From: Isoetes taiwanensis
Lineage: Eukaryota; Streptophyta; Lycopodiopsida; Isoetales; Isoetaceae
NCBI GenBank assembly: GCA_021234155.1
Contig: JAJEKV010000285.1
Span: 1 to 64,000, forward strand
Reading direction: 5' to 3'
DNA length: 64,000 nt
The notes below the pieces were generated by a model. It searched no databases, was not told the origin of the DNA, and was given only the letters and a program-made list of their open reading frames with translations. A program made the position numbers and the translations under genes. Within the stretch, counting starts at the first letter, position 1, and each line of letters starts with the position of its first letter. This document shows positions 35,079 through 47,344 of this stretch, piece by piece.

Positions 35079-38000
35079 ATAGAATAGAATAGAATAGATT
35101 TTTAGCGTCCACAGAGACCAATTGGCCTATGGGACCCAAACAAAAAAGAGAGCAGCAAGCGTATTACTGATAGGATTAAAAAACCCCCGCCCCGAAGGGT
35201 TTTCGAGGGAAAAACCTTAGTAATAAGTATGCTGGCATGCTGTACAATTGTATAGGACAGTTCAATACCGTTCCGTGGGACACAAATGAGTCTGTGCATC
35301 CATAACCTCCTATATGTATGACCCCAACAAACCCACTGACGCCGTAGTCAATAACTGATGCAACGACTGGCCAGGCACTAGCAATCGAACATATCGCTCT
35401 CGGATATGGGCAAATGCTGGGCAGATCTGGAGGGAATGACATTTATCCTCAATGGCGCCCTGGTGGCAACACTGGCAAAGCCTTTGCTCTCGTGCTTCCC
35501 GAGCCCAACGCCCTGTTTCAATGCGGAGGCGATGTGCACCCGTGTGAATGGAAGCTATAAGTTTGCGCTTCTTCATGGGCAGCTGGGTGTACAAGTACTG
35601 GTGTGGGCCTCTTGTGAGCCTAGGATTAACTGCTGGCGATAGTGTGCCCGCCTTAACGCGGCGTCGAAAGCACCGCAGATCCCGAGCTTGCGAAGGAAAG
35701 TAGCATCTAGGTACGGCTTTAAGTGCCTTGCGATCTTTCTTTGTCGACACGGACGACTGTTTTCCGCGACACCCCCCGCGGAGAACCACCGAGCTTGCTT
35801 GTCTTTCCAGCAGGATTTCAGGCATTGGGGACCCATCACCGTGGCCAAAGGAAGGTGGGGCAAGCGTGTATCAGCCATAGCGACCACCTTTTGGAAGTAA
35901 ACGATATGGCGTTCCAATGCAGCCCGTTGAAGGGGTAGAAAGCCTATCTCCTGGAGTAGGATCTGGTATGGAACTGTGGACTTCATCCCCAGGGCCAGTG
36001 CCAAGAAGGCCTTCTGCACCTGCTCGAGGTCATTCCAGGTATTGAGGGATATCACCGGACCCCACACTTCTGCCCCATACAAAAGGACCGGCTCGACCAA
36101 GGCCTGAAACAAGTGTGACTGGTGGCCCCAGGCATACAACTCTGCCTTGTGGCTATTGTTCTGCATGGCATATAGTGCTTTCCAACCCGCCGCGACCCGC
36201 AACCTGATGGCATCATCCCAATGGGTGGTAGTTGAGAACTCGATCCCCAAGTACTTGTAGGTCGGAGCCACCTCTACCTCTTGTCCCTGGTAAGTGAATG
36301 AGGGAAGCCTTGGCTGACGGGATGATGCAACTAGCAGCACCCTAGTTTTGGCCAAGTTAACTCGCATGCCAGTGAATTGGCAAAAAGTATCAAGAGCATC
36401 CGGTGGACGTTGCATGTCCTCCGGAGTATAGGCGGGAGGTTGACATCGTCGCAAGATATATGAGTTGCCGGATTGTGTGATGCATGAGATGTGTGCCCGC
36501 ACCTCCATGCTCAGAGAGCCAATCTTTCAGTTGATCAATGTATAGGCCAAAGAGTGTGGGGGAGAGGGGGCAACCCTGACGCGACTCCAATGCTACAGAC
36601 ACCGGCCGTGGCCGACGATGTGATCTGGCCCGAAAGCATGCCTCGATAGCCTATATAATCGTGATTCGCAAGTCAAGGGGGGTCCCCAGCTGCCGCAATC
36701 TGTCCCATAGCTTGTCACGGGGCACTGTGTCAAAAGCTTTTGCAAAATCCACAAAACAACAGTACAGGTTCTGCCGGCGATTCCTGCTATCCTCAATCAA
36801 TGTGCGCAGAGTGAAGATATGATCAATGGTGGAGGGTCGGGCCGAAACCCCGAAATGTAAGAGCTTGCACATCCGTTTCCTCTGCCCATATTGTCAGCCG
36901 CTGCTCAAGGATGCCGGCTAACAATTTTGCAAAGAGAGAGCTGACCATAATAGTACGGTAGTTGGCCGGGCATTGAGGGTCTCCTGCTTTGTATATGGGC
37001 ACAACTCTACTAGTGGTCCATTGTGGAGGGAAGCCTTCTCGCAATGCTTTATTGAACAATGCCGTGAGGACAGAGTCCATTTCAAAAGTTCTGCCTGCAT
37101 GCCATCTAAACCTGCTGCCTTCCCATTAGCTAGACGTTGTAGGCCCATGATCACATCCCCCTCTGTGATAACCAGAGCCATGCCTATCTGCGGAGGGACT
37201 GGTGTCCGGCCCCCAAGCGGGTCGTAAAGCTGTTGCAAGTATTGTACCCATTGCTCTGAGGTGATGTTCCCTGTGGGTCGTAAGTGTGCTTGCTCAAGAC
37301 CCTTCTCCGCATCGTCCAGGGGTGCCGATCTAGGAGACCAAACATCTGTTGCTGATGCTCTGCGAGGTATCTGGCCTTCTTGTTCTTGAGAAAGGAGCGG
37401 TATTGACTGATGGCATGTGGGCGGGAGGTGGGATCAGTGACTTGCCAGAGTGTGCGTTTGAGCTCCCGACACTCATCATCAAACCATCTGTTGCGGGGGA
37501 AGGTGGTAGTGCCCGAGGTTCGCCGTGAGCGGCCTCTCCCAAAAGCATCTTTATTATTTGCCGGGTGGGTGAGTCACCGAAGCGCATTGCTCTTGAAGTG
37601 TGGGGAGTTGCAGCAATCCCGCCAGATCATGCTCAAGCAGCTGGGCATAGGTCCCACTGCGACGGGTCGTAGTCCAGGCTTGTTGGGGCACCCGATGTGG
37701 TGAGGCAGTGGATGCACGGGGAGCCTCCCAATGGAGATGCATGAACAGGGGCCGGTGGTCCGAGTCCACTTCCTCGTCCCGAGTGTCTGTTCCGATGGAA
37801 AAATGAGTAACCAGGTGCAGATCCCGTTCCTCAACCAGCAGATAATCCACCACACGGAGTCGCCCCTTGGTTCTCCCCGTCTACAAGTGCAGAAATTTGG
37901 AAGACGACCATTGTGCCAACCCATTACAAATAACCAGGTCAAAGATACTACCCAGCAATAACAACAACTGCCTGCCATAGCACGAAATATGGCTGTCATC

Positions 38001-38600
38001 TGACATCCTTGACCAAGCCACCTCTGCAGGGTCCAACTGCAAGATGTCCTCTGCCAGGGGCTCAAATTTGGGGAACCTCGGCTCATTCCCTGCCAGGCGC
38101 GTGCATTAAAGTCGCCAAGCAACATAACCCCCGCCTGTTTGTCTTTGGCCGGGCCGTATGTCATCATATAGATCGACATAGGGCTCCAATCGATCCACAT
38201 ACGAATGAGTGTTATAGAAGTTGCTCTCGGCATGTGGAAAGTAGCATGCTGCTATGAGGAGAGTGCCGCCACTGTCATGCTACACGCACACCCACAAGTA
38301 GCGATTGTACCTGTCTGTTTTGTGCAACGAGACTGAGTGCCTCAAGGTTGCACGGTAGTAGCAGGCAACCCCGCCATGCCCTCGCTTGCCTGTGCACTCA
38401 TTGAATACCGAGAAATGCAGATAGCCTGGGAGGTCCGGCAGTCTGTGCCCTGCATGCTCCCATGTTTCCATGAGGAAGTTGAGGTCCATATCTAGTGCAA
38501 TAGAGTTGAGACTCTCCCCTTTCTGCCAGGGGAAGCCCCGAGTTCCAAGACACTGTCCGGAGACAATAAGGACACTAAACACAAACTTACCAAACCCCAA
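35079..38600 (-). mobile_element. LINE A copy 2, 5'-truncated, degenerate
   Basis: On the minus strand the order is endonuclease (38600-37550), RT (37240-36390), thumb/connection (36508-35573) and C-terminal zinc knuckle (35500-35310). Endonuclease motifs are DLNFLMETWEH, CTGKRGHGGVACYYR, HAESNFYNTHSYVDRLEPYV, LLGDFNAR and the catalytic DSDHRPLFMHL. RT motifs are LANGKAAGLDGMQAELLKW, VVPIYKAGDPQCPANYRTIM, CCFVDFAKAFDTVPRDKLW and GCPLSPTLFGLYIDQL. A small insertion or frameshift disrupts the YADD box near 36455. The C-terminus carries LCQCCHQGAIEDKCHSLQIC. The 3' end has the family block (35100-35137) and a (TTCTA)n tail at 35079-35098. At least ten frame changes make it a pseudogene. Confidence 0.9.
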
Positions 38601-38619
38601 ACCAACTAAAATATGAAGA

Positions 38620-39540
38620 TGAGTGAGATAATTTACTACAAAATGTAAGAGAGTTACATCTTAATAAACTAACAAAAAAAAACAAAGGCAAATATTATGA
38701 GTGCATTCTGGCAAATATGATAAGACACTCGTGATAATCAAACTATAGATGGGTTAAACATTTGAAACAGTACCTACTCCTTACCAATTTGGCTAGAACC
38801 AACCACTTGTATTTGCAAGTACTTAACTGCAAGACTACTAATCAACAAAATAAAAAAGGACTATAAAGGCCAACTGGAATATCAAGGCCTTGAAAATGCA
38901 AGGAATGGCAACTAAGGTTACTGTTCAAGGGAAATGCAAAGTTGTGTATGGGTATACTATCAGCCAGTGCAAATGGTACAAGGACAGCATTGTGTTGATT
39001 CTTGCGCTAGACACCTAGTTATAAATGGGAGTATGCACGAAATGTTAAATGGGTGGGAGTATTACATGAAATGTTAACTGGAAATAAATAACACCAACGA
39101 TTCAAAGGATCAAACTGGTCAAGGGTATTTATTTGGAACAATTTGACAAGCTTGCACACCCTAAAATCCTTAAAATGCGCTGATAAAAAGGCCTACGTAG
39201 TTCCATAAACTACAACCATTACTTACAGCTTAGACGGACAGCCCGAACATTGTCAAATTGAACATGGGTTGTCCGCACAAAGTAGATTTCCTTGTACAGC
39301 TTTATATACATGCAATGGGGAGCTATTGGCGTTTAATGAAATGCATTGGGAAAATGCTTAAACTTGCTTCCATAGGATTGAATTTTGCCATTGCAGATTC
39401 TCATCTAAATAAAAGTCTCAACATAAGAGTCATACTGCAAAAAACATCCTAAATGAGCCCACATATAGTCTAAGGTGGAAAACATCTTCTCAAAACTTCC
39501 AAAGAGAGATCTAAAAGCTCTTGGATCTGCAATCCTGCGC
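38620..39540. other. No recognisable gene
   Basis: AT-rich spacer with nothing supported. Confidence 0.4.
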
Positions 39541-39559
39541 AACACCAAAACACTGCAAA

Positions 39560-39800
39560 CCCGTACAACATCAAAATACTGCAAATACAAATGATTATAA
39601 TCCAAAAGAAGCTTAAAATGACTGCTAAGACACTGCAAATTACAATTGATTATAATCCCAAGAAAGCATAAAATGACCAAAATACTGCAAATACAATTAA
39701 TATAATCCAAGGAAGCTTAAAGTGACAGTTAAGGCACTGCAAGTACAATTGATTATGATCCCAAAAAATCTTAAAGTGACAACTAAAAAGCTTCTGCAAA
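39560..39800. repeat. Tandem repeat, about 60-bp unit, four copies
   Basis: The unit is close to ACTGCAAATACAATTGATTA followed by TAATCCCAAGAAGCTTAAA and ATGACAGCTAAG. Four imperfect copies differ by small indels. Confidence 0.75.
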
Positions 39801-40142
39801 GACAAGGATAGCAAGAGAATTTATGAAAGTCTTCTCTATGTTGAACAAGAGAATTATGAAAGGCTGCAATAGCGATTCCTTCAACTATTAAGCTGATTAA
39901 CCTTTGTGAGAAATCTTGGCTCTATTCAATTCTAAAAAATCTTGATAGAACAAACAATCTATCTTCTCTATGTTGCCAACGACCAAAGAAAATCATGCAA
40001 GCAAAAAACTTATAAACGTCAAGAAAACTGAATAACCTTCTTCAAGCTCTAGGGATTTAGAACATATGAGAAAAACTAAAGCGAGAACAAGTCAAAAGCT
40101 AAAGTATATGCAATGACAATTTAAACTAGAAAAGTTCTATGG

Positions 40143-40390
40143 GAAGGTCTAAGAGCTCCCATATTTGTAAACATGTGTAGCACCAAAACGAGTCAGAAGC
40201 TTTGATATGTTTCAACAACATGTCATACTTCCTTAGAAAGGCCTAGGAGCTCCTACATTTGCAAATATATGCAGCACCAAAATGAGCCAAAAGCTTAGGT
40301 ATGCTTCGGCAACAAAGCTTCTGAAGGAAGGTCTAAAAGATCCCAAATTTGCAAATATGAGCAGCAACAAAATACTTCAAACTACAACTC
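40143..40390. repeat. Tandem repeat, about 93-bp unit, three copies
   Basis: Each copy opens near GAAGGTCTAAGAGCTCCCAT and continues TTTGCAAATATGAGCAGCA, then CCAAAA. The last copy is partial. Confidence 0.75.
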
Positions 40391-41470
40391 ATGCAAATAT
40401 AGGGAAGCTAGCATAAATAAGCTATGATGAATCTATAGAACAAGATAACAAAGACGTAGAAGAAATCATGCAAAGAAAAATGAGAGACTGGACAAGCTAC
40501 CACCTCAAGCCAAAAAAAGAAAATTGAGATAAAAATTAATGTACTTCAGACAACAACAAACGCATATCTTACCAATGCTATAATAACATCAGCTGATGGT
40601 GGCAACATCGGTAATCCTAACTGCAAAAGTGTTCACAGTGGCCTCAACCAAATCAGGAACCGTAGAACTCATCTCAAATTAGAAGACTTCTATTCTCTTT
40701 TCTTCTAATAGCCCATTACAAACTTGTGCATGACAAGGGCAATTGGGTGGTATTTTTTCGAAGCACACAAGATTGTTGCAAACATGCAATGTGGCAGAGG
40801 AAAACGGTGGGTTGAGTAGGCAAACTTAGGCTAAGCATCAAAGTTTAAATTGCACACTGGCTGGTGGCAGGTTCTGCTAACTTATCACCACCTGAAGACC
40901 TTATAGCAAAGCATTACCAAAATGGGTATGGCTTAGAGTTAATGCACCATCATAAAAAGTCTGCTCATAACCCTGCAAGAGAATCCAACAATATTATACG
41001 TACCTTTACTCGTCAAAAATCTTAAATGATGTACAACATAGGAACAAACTATGATCTTCCTGATATTGGGATTGCTATCTCCAAAGAAACAAATAGAGGC
41101 TCATAGACAATGAGGCAATCTGCAAAGTATAAAGGATCTAATTGTTGCTGAGGGTGTTTTTTTCCCCATCTACTTCTTTGTCAAGACAGTAAAGGAAAAT
41201 TATGATGATCCCCAATCAACTAGCGGTCAGTTGCAACCAACGAAAGCACGATTTTGATCCTTCCTTGTTTCTGAAAAGTAAAACTACACATGCCTTTGGA
41301 AAAAAAAACACAAACTCTATGCATGCATGCAGTCACAGAATCCAAGATTAAACTGACAGCAAGCGATGGACTTGGAAGAAGAAAATCTAACCTAAGCACT
41401 TACAATAAATGGATGTTAGACTTGATCACAAACAAGAAAATAGAGCTCCTCAGTTAATATCAATCCTCCA
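40391..41470. other. No recognisable gene
   Basis: AT-rich spacer with nothing supported. Confidence 0.4.
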
Positions 41471-41479
41471 CAAACGAGT

Positions 41480-42963
41480 AATTATTAATGTGGAAACCTA
41501 ACTCTAAACCCTAATTCAAATTTAGGGCTTAACTTAATATTAAAAGGGGTTAAAATATTAAATTAGTTTATATTAGCCAACCCAGACTGCCACCTGGCCC
41601 AAATCGATTGGGCAAGGCAGACCTGCTACCTTGGGACACCCAAATTGGGGTTTTACACCCCCATTTGCCCCAATTGGAATTGGGAGAGGTTGGTGGAGGA
41701 GGAGCTGCTGTTCAACCCGGTTCCAGCCAGAAGGATGGAGAACCAGAGAGATAGTGGATCTAGCTATGATCCCGGTGAGTACATAGATAGCTTGGATTCC
41801 TAGATAGCCATAGGATTAACCCTTGTATGCTCAGAAGATAGCTAGGATTAACCCTTGTATGAATAGATGTAAAGTTAAACTCTATTTTATGTTCTATTCG
41901 AAGCTATGGATGGATGGATGTATAATGATAGTTCTATTTCTGTTCCTCCTGTGTTGTATGGGTAAAAGGGGGATAGAGTCCTAAAGGCCATCTAGAAGTA
42001 GAGATTTTCCTAGTTAGAACCCTTAAAACCCAGTAATTGCGGCCTGTGCACAAGAGCCCACCTGGCTGTGGAGGCTATCTCGTGGTTCAGCACCAGACAA
42101 CGAGCACAATGGTAAAATGGGGGTTGAGTCTTGCCTAGCGTGGCTACAAGACTCCTATAGTATGCTAGGCTTATAGCCGGTCCTCGCGGTGGGGCCGAGT
42201 ATGGGTCCGACACCTCTTGGATCGCGGGAGCGTGCCTACATGGACGTCCTGGGCTCGATGGGCGCGCCTAGCAGTCCATGGATTTTGGGGGGTTCTAGTC
42301 GTGTACGGCTGCGTGTGAACCTAGTGGCACATAGTCTCTAGCACACCAAGGGATCCATTATGTTCGGGGAGGGGGACACTTCTCTGACCTGCCTCATCAG
42401 ACCGGAGAGATGTAACCTGCAGTAGTCTCATAGGGTGATTCCATGAGATTGCATCTCCGGAGGGCTACAATCACGCTATAGCATGTTTCAGCCTATCTGC
42501 AAAGTGTGCACAGGAGGGACGGATGGAGTGGACTACCCTAGCCATTTTTCTATGCCAACCAACTCCATGTTATACCTATGTCTGCTGTTATCTTGAGGCC
42601 TGACCGTCAGTCGACTCCATGGAGTCTGAACTCGGGGTAGAGCCCTTATTTATGGTGCATTTCCTTAGTTATGTTGGTATTCTGTCGTTAGTTGTATTGC
42701 TGATGATGGGCCACCCTTCGTGGTGGTATATTATTTATTAGTATTGTTGTCAGGTGCTAACATGTATGTACGCTTCCGCTATATAGGATTCCCATAGAAG
42801 GCGCGGGACGAATGACACCTCCGTGTCCTTCACCCGGACACTTGGCCATCACAAGTGGTCCGAGTCAGACGGAGGGCCTTTCCGTGATGATGGATTCGTC
42901 ATGGGAGGGGAATTTCCTATATTTATATGATGGGAGCATCGTATGGATTCGGGGAGCATCACA
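41480..42963 (+). mobile_element. Second LTR copy, probably 5'-truncated
   Basis: It shares with the solo LTR at 20192-21943 the segment GGCCCAAATCGATTGGGCAA, the TTGCGGCCTGTGCACAAGAG stretch, ACCCTTCGTGGTGGT, and the ending GGGAGCATCACA at 42952-42963. The TGTGACGTTCC start is not found, so the left boundary is uncertain and no target-site duplication can be assigned. Substantial divergence from the first copy suggests an older insertion. Confidence 0.75.
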
Positions 42964-42974
42964 GGTTCTACTAC

Positions 42975-43248
42975 AGGCCTTTCATTTTTGCTCAGCAATT
43001 AGAATCCGACATGGAGGTTCCAGATAATGCACTAGATTCGAGCAACTGCAAGATTTGGAATGCCTGGTGAAGGTTCCACATTTTCTTCTGCAGGCAGCCA
43101 CGGGCAAATTACCCCCAACAACAGGTTTAGGCCGGTCACAAAGAATATCTAGGCATACACCAACATATACTTGAAATATGCCTTTTAGAGGTTTGCCCTT
43201 TAGAGGCAACCCAAAAATCCCAAATAAGCAAGCTCTAGACAACCATTT
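42975..43248. repeat. Direct repeat R, copy 1
   Basis: Matches 44231-44516 over most of its length. Shared words include GATTCGAGCAACTGCAAGAT, GGAATGCCTGGTG, AACAACAGGTTTAGGC and ATCCCAAATAAGCAAG. Part of it (about 43118-43215, minus) belongs to the GGGTTGCC…GGGCAAACC repeat family. Confidence 0.75.
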
Positions 43249-43274
43249 TTTGTTTTCACATTATAGGTTTCTGT

Positions 43275-43690
43275 TTAGTTTGCTTATGCAAAAAATGTTT
43301 CAAATGTGTTTTCCTTATCAGGTACATATAATATGCTTCATTTGTGCTCGTAGAAGAGAATATGCATAACGTTATCTAAATGGCGTATAAATATATTCAA
43401 GTATCCTTTCCAGATGAGGAAGAATCTTCTTCATTGCAGGGTGGTCCATTACAACTTCCATCCAACTTGCTAAATGAGGATATTTATCTTCCTCTGGCAA
43501 CAGCTTGAGCCCATCTATGTCCTTAGAAGCATGTAACCAATTGATATATGATGCAAATGTCATATCTACCAGACTAAACTTCATCTCCTCCAAAATATGT
43601 CTTTCCATTAAGGGCACTTTCAAGATGTAAGCAAGCATCATGGAGAAGATAATTTACCCTTCTTCTTTTCTTCTTCTTAGCCGTTTAGCC
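43275..43690 (-). pseudogene. Partial tau-class GST copy (exon 2 and 3' flank)
   Basis: The minus strand encodes the C-terminal half of a tau glutathione S-transferase ([53 protein letters not shown]), nearly identical to exon 2 of the gene at 45698-46432. The downstream flank is shared as well (TTTAGTTTGCTTATGCAAAA). There is no exon 1, and the exon's 5' part is rearranged. It is a truncated DNA-level duplicate. Confidence 0.85.
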
Positions 43691-44230
43691 TTCACAACTT
43701 CACCAGATGCTTCTAATTAGAACCTGCTTTCTTGATATAGGATTCCAACAGATGTTCAATTCAGTCACCATAGGAAAATCTCCATCCTGCCAAGCATCAC
43801 CAGACATTCCGACCTCAGGGCGCATGCTGATGCAATTTTTTCAAGATTATATATTAAATTTTGAGTTTGCTTCATGTTTTACAGTTAAGTTCACCATTGA
43901 TGGAGCCTTCACCTTAGTCATTCATAGGATATGTCAGCTCACTAGCTTGACAAGCACATGTGATGGATTCAAGTCCCAAAATCGGTCCATTATCTGATTG
44001 TAGAGATCTTGAGGTGTTTTAAAGGCTCTAAAACTATGACACAACCGCCATCCACATGGGTGAAATTTTTATACGACACATTTGCTTATATAAGATGCCC
44101 ACCAAGGCTAAAAATACAAGACTCCACGATGAGCTCTAATGTTGCAACTCCTCCTGCCCTTGGCTTTCTTCGATAGCCAAATATATGATTTTAAGAAGGG
44201 ATGAACCAAAGAGACCTTGTTTTGGATTCT
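43690..44230. other. No recognisable gene
   Basis: Spacer between the GST remnant and the second R repeat. Nothing is supported. Confidence 0.4.
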
Positions 44231-44516
44231 ACTGTCAGCCTTCTATTTTTGCTCACCATTTAGAATCTGGCTGCGGGGGGAAGGGGGGCTCCAGTTATTG
44301 CATTGGATTCGAGCAACTGCAAGATGTGGAATGCCTGGTGCATTTTCTTTCGCAAGTAGCCACGGGCAAATTACCCGCAACAACAGGTTTAGGCTAATCA
44401 CAAAGAATGTCCGGGTATATACTGACATGTACTCGAAATATGCCCTTTACCCACGTGAACGAAAATTTGAACTTCAGATGCAACTCAAAAATCCCAAATA
44501 AGCAAGTTCTGGACAA
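44231..44516. repeat. Direct repeat R, copy 2
   Basis: Second copy of the sequence at 42975-43248, with small indels. The two lie about 1.25 kb apart on either side of the GST remnant. Confidence 0.75.
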
Positions 44517-44539
44517 ATATGTATTTCCACCTTAGGGAA

Positions 44540-45320
44540 TCTGAGACTGCCATTTTTGTTTTTCAGATTATAGGTTTTTAACCACAGGCCCTCGTGAGTT
44601 AATTGAACGTGACCGTCCCCCACCGTTGGATGCTGAGTGGGTTATATCCAAGAATTTTTGGAATATTTGCATTTTGAAGAATATTCTACGATTTATCACA
44701 GTAGAATATTCTATTTTAAAGAATATTCCACGCATTATTACGATAATCTTCCAAGCCTTCCTTTTCTGAGAATATTTCTTGCAACAGATACTCTGTTACG
44801 GCATCAGATCGGAATATCTCTGTAATGCCAGCCTCTATCTATAATGCCTTGTAGGCTCTTCCCTGCTTAAAATCTATTCGATTGAACATATGAATTTACT
44901 CTGTTTTTCCTCTTTGATCGCCGACGTTAAATCTACCTTCCTTCCTTTTTTCATGGCCTCTTTTAGAACCCCATATAGCATCATATCCTCTGAATAATAA
45001 TGATTGCATGGAGTATGGCGATGATCCGGAAGTTCCTGCATCATTTCGGCAGCTCCTACCATGTTCATGCATCATCCTGGCAGCTCAAGAACTGCAAAAA
45101 TGGAAAAGCTCCTACCCTGTTCTTGGAAAATGCTTCTACCCTGTTCTTGTATTTAGAAATGGTAAAAGATGAAGCAAAATAGAAATGAAATGGAGAACCA
45201 ACTACATGCTCGACCTTGAAACAAAGCAGGCAACATGCTAGCTGCCATAGATTCTTCTCCCGCTCACATCTCCTTCCTGTGTTTTCTCATAACAAAAAAT
45301 AGCTCTCTCGGGTCTGTGGT
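44540..45320. other. No recognisable gene
   Basis: Contains a small cluster of AGAATATTC-type repeats at about 44660-44730 and a short duplicated TCCTACCCTGTTCTTG motif near 45100-45145. Confidence 0.4.
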
Positions 45321-45324
45321 TAAG

Positions 45325-45408
45325 GGAGGTCAACCTCTCCCTCACGTGAGTTATGAAAAATAAGAGGGTTATTTTCCATAACCCACTTGAGGGGTGAGGT
45401 TAACCTCC
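45325..45408. repeat. Foldback hairpin with arms of about 38 bp
   Basis: GGAGGTCAACCTCTCCCTCA and onward to TTATGAAAAATAA pairs with TTATTTTCCATAACCCACTT through GAGGTTAACCTCC. It has almost no loop, as in a compact foldback MITE. It lies in the 3' flank of the GST gene. Confidence 0.7.
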
Positions 45409-45520
45409 TCCTCTTTAGTTTGCTTATGCAAAAGACAAATTAAAAAATGTTCCACTTGAGGGGTGAGGTTAACCTCCTCCTCTTTAGTTTGCTTATGCAA
45501 AAGACAAATTAAAAAATGTT
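45383..45520. repeat. Two tandem copies of a 69-bp unit
   Basis: CCACTTGAGGGGTGAGGTTA through AAATTAAAAAATGTT is repeated almost perfectly at 45383-45451 and 45452-45520. The first copy overlaps the right arm of the foldback, so the duplication came after the foldback. Confidence 0.85.
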
Positions 45521-45697
45521 CCACCGTGTTTCCTTATCAGGTACATATAGTATGTTTCACTTGTGCTCCTAGAAGATAATATGCATAGCCTTTTCTAATT
45601 TGCATATAACTATAATAGGTTTGAAATTGGGCATCTAGGGTATTTTTGCAAAGTCTATTGAATATTGTTTGGACGTGCAATATGAACACAAAAACTA

Positions 45698-46432
45698 TCA
45701 GAGATTAGTTGAGCTTCTAGCATATTCAAGTATCCTTTCCAGATGAGGAAGAATCTTCTTCATTGCAGGGTGGTCCATTACAACTTCCACCCAACTTGCT
45801 AGATGAGGATATTTATCTTCCTCCGGCAATAGCTTGAGCCCATCTATGTCCTTGGAAGCACATAACCAATTGATATAGGGTGCAAATGCCATATCTACCA
45901 GACCAATCTCATCTCCTCCAAAATATGTCTTTCCATTAAGGGCACTTTCAAGATGTAAGTAAGCATCATGGAGAAGTTCAATACCCTTTTTCTTTTTTTC
46001 TTCAACAGTTGATATCACAGTTTTAAGCGCAGTAAGAACCTGGGATACGATACACATATGAGAATTCTATTTATAGATCTACATTGAACTTTTGAACAAA
46101 CGTTTGCTAACCTTGTTGTCAATGACATCCACCCAAAATCGAGCAAGTGCCCTTTCATAGGGATCTTGGGGTAGGAGGGCAACACCATTGTTGGGCCATG
46201 TTTCTTCAATGTATTGAAATATAACAAGAGATTCACATATTGATTTACCATTATGAATGAGGACTGGAACTTTTTTGTGCACAGGATTTGAGTCCAAAAG
46301 AAGTTGGCTTTTACCATGGTGAATATCCTCTTCCAAATACTCGTATTGCAGACCTTTGAGCTCCAGAGCAAGTCGAATCCTTTGTACAAATGGGCTTCGC
46401 CAAAAGCCCAGAAGCTTGATTTCATCTGCCAT
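45698..46432 (-). CDS. Tau-class glutathione S-transferase, two exons, apparently intact
   Basis: A cytosolic GST that conjugates glutathione to electrophiles (xenobiotics, lipid peroxides). Exon 1 (46432-46112, 107 codons) begins [20 protein letters not shown], with the catalytic Ser in WRSPF, followed by the thioredoxin-fold glutathione-site motifs [17 protein letters not shown]. Exon 2 (46039-45698) carries the helical C-terminal domain ([40 protein letters not shown]). A 72-bp phase-0 GT-AG intron at 46111-46040 sits after FWVDVIDNK, the usual tau-class position. The product is 220 residues, normal for the class, with no frameshift or internal stop. A truncated relative lies at 43275-43690. 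This is the only gene in the window I would call functional. Confidence 0.92.
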
Positions 46433-46639
46433 TCTGGGTAAACAGAACTACAAACAAATACAAACGCCTCTTGTCTTTTAAACCCCAAAAGAGAAGGTTC
46501 GAGCACTTTATCGTAACGGGAACTGGGGATGCTTCGACAGATGCTGCTTGTATATGTCGGGTCAAACACATTCTTTTCCTCATTGATATTTTGCACTGGG
46601 GCAGGGTTAATTACCTTGCCTTTCACAACAAGCAACTAG

Positions 46640-47200
46640 AATGCAGAACTTGCTTCCCATGATTTTTACCTGTTTTGACAAGTGGTCAGGAATCTTCTTT
46701 TCATTGACAGTCATGCCCCATCCAAGTCAAAAATTGGAAGCTCTAAATGTCTTCTGATATATTTATGCTTGAAAAAAGTCTCTTTTCCATACATGAGACA
46801 ATATTCTTAGGTCAATATCTCGGACACATCAGTTTTAACAAAATCATAGGAAGGTGAACGGAAATTGCAAAGCGCTAACATTTCTTGACTAGGCTTTCAC
46901 TTCATCATACAAAATGCTATCTTGATGTTTGAATGGATATGTCAACTACATTTGTCATCTCTCCATCATAAGTTTATCCAATTGGACGTCTCCTTCCAAT
47001 TTTGAATACCCTTAGTTAAAGGAAACATAGTAATCAAGAACAATTGAACAACCATTTGCCTCAATATAAGCCAAGTTCTATTCTCAACTCAAGGTCCTGA
47101 CCTTCTGCTGAGCATTCAGAACAGAATTATAAGTAAGGGCAGAAATCGTCAACTAATACATTTCCACAACTCTAGCAGTCTAGTTGATAACTTTGGCTAA
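46640..47200. other. No recognisable gene
   Basis: Spacer between the GST and the PPR remnant. It would contain the GST promoter on the minus strand, but no element is clear. Confidence 0.4.
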
Positions 47201-47344
47201 ACTTAACTCAAGTTACAGTAGGGAGATGATTCTTGACCACAAATTATCAAATGCTTGGCTGCCCCAACTTTCACAGCATTCTCCATCACACTAATGCCAG
47301 CATAGGCATCCAGCATAAGCACATGATTCAAATTGACAACTTTA

